The notes beneath the pieces are model-generated. The model saw only the letters and a program-made list of their open reading frames with translations, was not told the DNA's origin and did no database searches. The position numbers and the translations under genes were made by a program. This document shows positions 5,447 through 9,438 of a stretch of 9,438 nt of DNA, piece after piece; the first letter of the stretch is position 1; each line of letters begins with the position of its first letter. Source of the stretch: DASSUW01 sp036520135 (GTDB taxonomy: Bacteria; Actinomycetota; Thermoleophilia; Solirubrobacterales; Solirubrobacteraceae); NCBI GenBank assembly GCA_036520135.1, contig DATDKF010000165.1:1-9438 (forward strand), read 5' to 3'.

Positions 5447-7457
5447 GGCGGCACCGCACCATCGTGTCGTGGCGCACCCGGACACCACGACGCAACCCAC
5501 TCGCCTCGGCGCGACCGTTGACGCGCCGGCGACCGCGGCAACCCGTCCGGAGCCGCCGCGCACCGGACCGCCCGTCCGGCGGTCCACGCTCGCCGCGCTC
5601 ACCGTGGCGGCCCTCGGCGTGGTGTTCGGGGACATCGGTACGAGTCCCCTGTACGCGATCCAGATCGTCTACTCGCTCAACGGCGGCGTAGTGCGGCCGA
5701 CGCCAGCGGCCGTCTATGGCGTGGTCTCGCTGATCTTCTGGGCCGTCACGCTGATCGTGTCGGTCAAGTACGTCGCGTTCGTCATGCGCGCCGACAACGA
5801 CGGCGAGGGCGGCATCCTGGCCCTTACGGCGCTCGTGCAGCGGGCCACGGCTGGCGTCACGGCCCGCGGCACTCTCGTGTCGCTCGGCGTGTTCGGTGCC
5901 GCGCTGTTCTACGGCGACAGCGTCATCACGCCGGCCATCTCGGTGCTGTCCGCCGTCGAGGGGCTGAAGGTGGCCGCGCCGGACGTGTCGCATCTCGCCG
6001 TGCCGCTCGCGCTCGGCCTCCTGACCGTCCTGTTCGCCGTCCAGCGCTCCGGCACCACCGCCGTCGGGCGCGTGTTCGGGCCCCTCATGGTCCTGTGGTT
6101 CGCGGCCATCGGGGCGATCGGCGCCCGTGAAGTCGTCGCGCGGCCCCAGATCGTTCGCGGGCTCGCGCCGACCTATGCGGTTGAGTTCGTCGTCGACCAT
6201 CCCGGTGTTGCGTTCGTCGCGATCGGCGCCGTGATGCTTGCGATCACGGGCGCGGAGGCGCTGTACGCCGACATGGGTCATTTCGGCCGGCCGCCGATCC
6301 GCAGGGCGTGGTTCTGCCTGGCGTTCCCGGCGCTCACGCTGAACTACCTCGGGCAGTCCGGGCTCATCCTGCGCCGGCCCGCCGCCATCGAGAGCCCGTT
6401 CTTCCTCCTGCTCCCGCCCTGGGCCCGCATCCCGATGGTACTGCTGGCGACGGCCGCCACCGTGATCGCCGCCCAGGCCGTCATCTCCGGCGCGTTCTCC
6501 GTTTCGCGCCAGGCCGTCCAGCTCGGCTTCCTGCCTCGCCTCACCGTCCGCCACACCTCGCCGGACACCGTCGGGCAGATCTACGTTCCGGTGGTCAACT
6601 GGACGCTCTTCCTCGCCGTCGTCGCGGTCGTGATCGGCTTCGGGTCCTCAGAGCGACTCGGCAGCGCCTACGGCGTCGCCGTCAGCGGCACATTCCTCAT
6701 CACCACCGTGCTGTTCCTCGCCGTTGCGCGCTGGCGCTGGCGCTGGCGAGCGTGGATGCTGGTGGCGGGCGCCGCCGTCTTCCTGCCGATTGAGGGCACG
6801 TTCCTGGCGGCGAACCTCAGCAAGATCCATCACGGCGGGTGGCTGCCGCTCGTCATCGCCGGCGGCGTCTACCTGCTCATGACGACCTGGCACCGGGGCA
6901 GCCAGATCCTCAGCGTCAACCGCAGGCGCCAGGAGGGTCCTCTGCGCGAGTTCGTCGCCGAGCTCCATGCGATGGACCCGCCGCTCCCACGGGTGCCCGG
7001 CACGGCCGTCTTCCTCAACCCCTCCAAGGACACGACGCCGCTGGCGCTGCGAGCCAACGTCGAGCACAACCACGTGCTGCACGAGCGCGTCGTGATCCTC
7101 TCCGTCCAGTCGCTCGAGATCCCGCGCGTCCATGACCGCGACCGCGTGACGGTCGACGACCTCGGGTTCGACGACGACAACATCGCGCACGTCACGGCGC
7201 GATTCGGGTTCCACGAACAACCGAACGTCCCGCTGGCGCTCAGGCTGGCCAGCGAGAAGGGGCTCGAGTGCGACATCGATGCCGACGGCCCGACCTACTT
7301 CCTTTCACGCAGCAGCATCCGCATGACCGATGCGCCCGGGATGTCGCGATGGCGCAAGCGGCTGTTCGCCCTCGGCCACGACGTCGCGGACCCGGTCGAG
7401 TACTTCGGCCTGCCGCTCGACCGGACGATCATGATTGGGTCGCAGATCCCCTTGTGA
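5430..7457 (+). CDS. kup: Kup-type potassium uptake transporter
   Basis: A Kup/HAK/KT family K+:H+ symporter of the cytoplasmic membrane, 675 residues, a little longer than the roughly 620-residue E. coli Kup. Conserved text includes LGVVFGDIGTSPLYAIQ (about 62-78, first membrane helix), NDGEGGILALTALVQ, GAALFYGDSVITPAISVLSAV, YADMGHFGRPPIRRAW, LNYLGQSGLIL, and PWARIPMVLLATAATVIAAQ leading to ISGAFSVSRQAVQLGFLPR. The C-terminal cytoplasmic domain carries PGTAVFLNPSKDTTPLAL and HERVVILSV. About 12 membrane helices are expected. The first 50 residues are Pro/Thr/Ala/Arg-rich and not conserved, so the true start could be GTG 5430 (4-bp overlap with the permease stop), ATG 5433 or GTG 5469. A loop near residues 434-440 is an Arg-Trp repeat. 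It is the third gene of the overlapping block and supports an osmotic/ionic role for it. Confidence 0.96.
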   Translation: MMTAHPAAPHHRVVAHPDTTTQPTRLGATVDAPATAATRPEPPRTGPPVRRSTLAALTVAALGVVFGDIGTSPLYAIQIVYSLNGGVVRPTPAAVYGVVSLIFWAVTLIVSVKYVAFVMRADNDGEGGILALTALVQRATAGVTARGTLVSLGVFGAALFYGDSVITPAISVLSAVEGLKVAAPDVSHLAVPLALGLLTVLFAVQRSGTTAVGRVFGPLMVLWFAAIGAIGAREVVARPQIVRGLAPTYAVEFVVDHPGVAFVAIGAVMLAITGAEALYADMGHFGRPPIRRAWFCLAFPALTLNYLGQSGLILRRPAAIESPFFLLLPPWARIPMVLLATAATVIAAQAVISGAFSVSRQAVQLGFLPRLTVRHTSPDTVGQIYVPVVNWTLFLAVVAVVIGFGSSERLGSAYGVAVSGTFLITTVLFLAVARWRWRWRAWMLVAGAAVFLPIEGTFLAANLSKIHHGGWLPLVIAGGVYLLMTTWHRGSQILSVNRRRQEGPLREFVAELHAMDPPLPRVPGTAVFLNPSKDTTPLALRANVEHNHVLHERVVILSVQSLEIPRVHDRDRVTVDDLGFDDDNIAHVTARFGFHEQPNVPLALRLASEKGLECDIDADGPTYFLSRSSIRMTDAPGMSRWRKRLFALGHDVADPVEYFGLPLDRTIMIGSQIPL

Positions 7458-7483
7458 TCGCCGTTGCGCGGCCCACGTTCCCG

Positions 7484-7508
7484 CAAATCGGACGATGACG
7501 GCTCACCC
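7484..7508 (+). promoter_or_regulatory. Boundary motif copy 3 (CAAA-N6-GATGACG-NN-TCACCC), upstream of the DsbA-like gene
   Basis: Third copy, inside the 100-bp gap after kup. CAAA is at 7484, GATGACG at 7494 and TCACCC at 7503-7508, with the same 10-bp offset as the other copies. The inverted repeat is incomplete (GATGA versus TCACC). It lies 64 bp upstream of the DsbA-like ATG, placed as expected for a promoter or operator of that gene. Confidence 0.45.
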
Positions 7509-7547
7509 TTGCCACCGCCATGCTGGAGCTGGTTCGACGATCAGCAA

Positions 7548-7552
7548 TGGAG
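7548..7552 (+). promoter_or_regulatory. Shine-Dalgarno site of the DsbA-like gene
   Basis: TGGAG ends 5 nt before ATG 7558 and decides the start. It favours this ATG over the in-frame ATG at 7495, which lies inside boundary motif copy 3 and has no ribosome binding site. Confidence 0.6.
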
Positions 7553-7557
7553 CAGCT

Positions 7558-8115
7558 ATGACCACCGAGCACGTCACCGAGACCCGTCTTCCGGTCCTGA
7601 CGCCGCCGATGTCCAACTCGCGCGATCATATTGAAGGCCCGGAGTGGGCCCCGGCGTCACTCGTGGTCTTCGGTTCCTACGGCACGCCGGCCTCTCGGCC
7701 GCTCGGCCGGCTGCTGCAGCAGCTTCGCGAAGCGCATCCAGCATCCGTGCGCGTGGCGTGGCGCCATCTTCCCGACACGCGAACGCACGCGCGGGCGGCC
7801 GCCCTCGCGCTCGCAGCCGAGGCGGCTGCGACGCAGGGTCGGTTCTGGTCGATGCACCGCGAGCTGCTCGCCATGCGGCACGACGACCCCGAGGACCTGC
7901 ACGCCGCGGCGCGACGCGCCGGCGTCGACTACTACCGGCTGCTCGACCGCATGCGCGCGCGAGTCGGCGCGGATCGCATCCTCTCCGACCGCGCCAGCGC
8001 CGGGGCCAGCGCGGTCGTATCGGCGCCCACCCTGTTTGTCAACGGCGAGCGCTTCAGCGGCGACTTGGACGCCGCGAGCGTCTGGGCGGCGCTTCAGACA
8101 GCGGCGCCCGGCTGA
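7558..8115 (+). CDS. DsbA-like thioredoxin-fold protein without active-site cysteines
   Basis: 185 residues with the DsbA/thioredoxin_4 fold, resembling the thioredoxin domain that many actinobacteria carry at the C-terminus of NhaA antiporters (RDHIEGPEWAPASLVVFG at about 22-39). Conserved family text: VRVAWRHLP, HARAAALALAAEAAATQGRFW, MHRELL, and the cis-proline loop SAPTLFVNGERFSGD with Pro157. The usual CPYC after the first strand is replaced by T43-P44-A45-S46 within SYGTPASR, and the protein contains no cysteine at all, so it cannot act as a disulfide oxidoreductase. There is no signal peptide, so it is probably cytoplasmic. A structural, binding or regulatory role is inference. The start is chosen from the Shine-Dalgarno at 7548-7552. 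It lies 100 bp after kup and converges on the oxidoreductase gene 12 bp downstream. Confidence 0.88.
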   Translation: MTTEHVTETRLPVLTPPMSNSRDHIEGPEWAPASLVVFGSYGTPASRPLGRLLQQLREAHPASVRVAWRHLPDTRTHARAAALALAAEAAATQGRFWSMHRELLAMRHDDPEDLHAAARRAGVDYYRLLDRMRARVGADRILSDRASAGASAVVSAPTLFVNGERFSGDLDAASVWAALQTAAPG

Positions 8116-8127
8116 GCCCGCCTCGCT

Positions 8128-9393
8128 TCAGTCCGAGAGCATTCCGGCCATCGCGCGGACGCCGAGATCCATGAAGCGCCATCCCGGTCCCGTCCGGAAC
8201 GGCTCGCCCGCGGCGAACTGCATCAGCAGGTAGGACGAGAACATGCGCTTGGCCGCTCGCCAGCGTCGCGAGACGCCGACCTTGTACTCGTCCGCTCCAT
8301 CCGCGCGGGGACGCACGGGATGGTCCGGATCGCCGGTCGTCTCGAGCGTCAGCTGAGCGAATGCCGCCTTGTCCAGCATGTCGATGATCTGCATGCTCGT
8401 GGGCTCGAACGGGCGATCGAAGCGCTGGCCGGCGACCACCGCCGCGATGTGATGGGCGACCGCGTCCGCCTGGAGCAGGGCAAGAAGGGTGTCCTTGAGC
8501 GGGAAATCGCCGGCGTCGCCGGGGGCGTACAGCTCTGGGTGATCGACCACCTGTCGCGTTGGGGTCTGCACCCGAACGAACCCGTGCTCGTCGACCGGAA
8601 GACCGTCCAAGCGGACGCCGGCCCGGTGCGGAGGCGCCGCCACGAGCAGGTCGAACCGCTCGACACTGCCGCCGGCGAAGGACGCGTCGTGCGGACGCAC
8701 CTCGACCACGCGCTCGGAGGCGCGCGCGTCGATGCGGCGCTCGGCGAACTCGCGCTCGATGACCTCGTGCATGCGCGGCCCGGCCGCCTCGGCGAACGAC
8801 GCTTCCTGCGTGACGAAGCCGAGCTCGACCTGCTCGCGCACGCCCTCGCGGCGCAGCCAGGTGTCGAACATGAGCGCCACCTCGTAGAGCGGCAGCGAAT
8901 ACCGGTTGTGCCGCGGCACCACGAACAGCACGCGCTGCCGTGCGCCCTCGCGCGCGCGCCCGCGTATATGCAGGAAGCGTTCGCGCAGCGTGAGCATCCG
9001 CGCGGGCTCCCAGATGCTGACCGCATGCTCGTCCAGGCCGGGAACCGCGTGAGGCCATGACGCGGCGCCGGTTGCGATCACGAGATGCTCGTACGGCAGC
9101 TGGCGCCCGTTGACCAGGTGCACCCGCCCGATGTCCGTGTCGACGCCCTCGACCGTTCCGCGCTCGCGCTGGATCTCCGCGCGGGCGAGCGTCTCATCGA
9201 GGAAGAGCCGCGACGCGGTGAGGTCGGCGCCGAACGGCACGTAGACGAGATTCGGTCGCAGCACGAACTCGTCGCTGTCGCTCACCACGTGCACATCGAC
9301 GCGACCGGCGAGTTGCCTCGCCAGCAGGAGCGCGGCCTCCAGGCCGGCCACGCCGGCACCCAGCACGACAACGCGCGGCGCCGGCGAGCTCAT
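8128..9393 (-). CDS. FAD-dependent NAD(P)/quinone-type oxidoreductase, SQR/NDH-2 superfamily
   Basis: 421 residues of the two-dinucleotide-fold flavoprotein superfamily (Pyr_redox_2), nearest in layout to sulfide:quinone oxidoreductases and type II NADH dehydrogenases. The N-terminal FAD Rossmann motif is VVVLGAGVAGLEAAL (G12, G14, G17). ATGAASWPHAVPGL is the ATG motif, and LYAPGDAGDF (G292-D293) is the second FAD contact, followed by LLQADAVAHHIAAVVAG. The C-terminal part has an aromatic, amphipathic stretch (KRMFSSYLLMQFAAG, WRFMDLGVRAMAGML) that could contact the membrane. No cysteine is present, so the disulfide/persulfide chemistry of true SQRs is ruled out; substrate and acceptor are unknown. 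The ATG places the Rossmann fold at residue 7, as is typical. GGAG lies 11 nt upstream, a weak ribosome site. The gene is convergent with the DsbA-like gene, with no visible terminator in the 12-bp gap. Confidence 0.88.
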   Translation of the reverse strand: MSSPAPRVVVLGAGVAGLEAALLLARQLAGRVDVHVVSDSDEFVLRPNLVYVPFGADLTASRLFLDETLARAEIQRERGTVEGVDTDIGRVHLVNGRQLPYEHLVIATGAASWPHAVPGLDEHAVSIWEPARMLTLRERFLHIRGRAREGARQRVLFVVPRHNRYSLPLYEVALMFDTWLRREGVREQVELGFVTQEASFAEAAGPRMHEVIEREFAERRIDARASERVVEVRPHDASFAGGSVERFDLLVAAPPHRAGVRLDGLPVDEHGFVRVQTPTRQVVDHPELYAPGDAGDFPLKDTLLALLQADAVAHHIAAVVAGQRFDRPFEPTSMQIIDMLDKAAFAQLTLETTGDPDHPVRPRADGADEYKVGVSRRWRAAKRMFSSYLLMQFAAGEPFRTGPGWRFMDLGVRAMAGMLSD

Positions 9394-9438
9394 CTCGAGC
9401 GATGCTCCGTGTGTCGCGATGTTTCGGCGGCATTCACA

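Noticed and set aside
4054..5541. 495-codon minus-strand open frame opposite the permease gene
   Set aside because: Low-complexity Arg/Asp/Gly/His-rich product typical of antisense frames in high-GC DNA; the plus strand has clear membrane-protein text.
5250..6554. 434-codon minus-strand open frame opposite kup
   Set aside because: Same artefact; the product is a charged, low-complexity sequence while the plus strand encodes conserved Kup motifs.
7495..7557. Upstream ATG 7495 as start of the DsbA-like protein
   Set aside because: No ribosome binding site, it lies inside the repeated motif, and the added residues have no family counterpart; ATG 7558 has TGGAG at good spacing.
8116..8127. Bidirectional terminator between the convergent genes
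   Set aside because: The gap is only 12 bp and contains no hairpin or T-run.
8320..9060. 246-codon plus-strand open frame opposite the flavoprotein gene
   Set aside because: The minus strand carries intact FAD-binding motifs throughout; this frame has no family resemblance.
9394..9438. Possible fourth copy of the boundary motif upstream of the minus-strand flavoprotein gene
   Set aside because: On the minus strand there is GAAA and a later GGAGCATC, but GATGACG and the fixed spacing are absent.

Overview
The window is high-GC, densely coded bacterial DNA with GTG starts, 4-bp gene overlaps and strong third-position G/C bias. Gene content fits a high-GC actinobacterium. The FtsH variant, the CNNM-type protein and the GH15 enzyme most recall Thermoleophilia/Solirubrobacterales-like lineages. 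That placement is inference from remembered family resemblance, not from any search.

Layout, left to right. (1) 1-1251: the C-terminal part of an FtsH AAA+ zinc metalloprotease; its start and Walker A motif lie upstream of the window. (2) 1274-2153: a decayed CNNM/CorC-type (DUF21-CBS) membrane protein gene with two single-base frameshifts, loss of CBS domain 1 and loss of the C-terminal CorC_HlyC domain. (3) 2154-2428: a short region holding a possible 62-codon zinc-ribbon gene (2176-2364) and one copy of a repeated boundary motif. (4) 2429-7457: three same-strand genes joined by 4-bp overlaps. They are a GH15 glycosidase of the mycobacterial trehalase type, an AI-2E/PerM-family permease and a Kup potassium transporter. 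(5) 7558-8115: a DsbA-like thioredoxin-fold protein lacking both active-site cysteines. (6) 8128-9393, minus strand: a cysteine-free FAD-dependent oxidoreductase of the sulfide:quinone oxidoreductase/NDH-2 superfamily, convergent with the previous gene and only 12 bp away. 9394-9438 is its upstream region.

Trehalose breakdown, potassium uptake and a membrane permease in one overlapping block suggest osmotic or ionic homeostasis. The most unusual signal is a 25-bp motif, CAAA-N6-GATGACG-NN-TC(A/G)(T/C)CC. It occurs three times, each at a gene boundary: before the GH15 gene, at the Kup start and before the DsbA-like gene. Spacing is identical in all copies, and the motif could be an operator or an alternative promoter linking these genes. 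A second theme is that two neighbouring members of thiol-redox families contain no cysteine at all. No RNA genes, insertion sequences or CRISPR arrays were seen.
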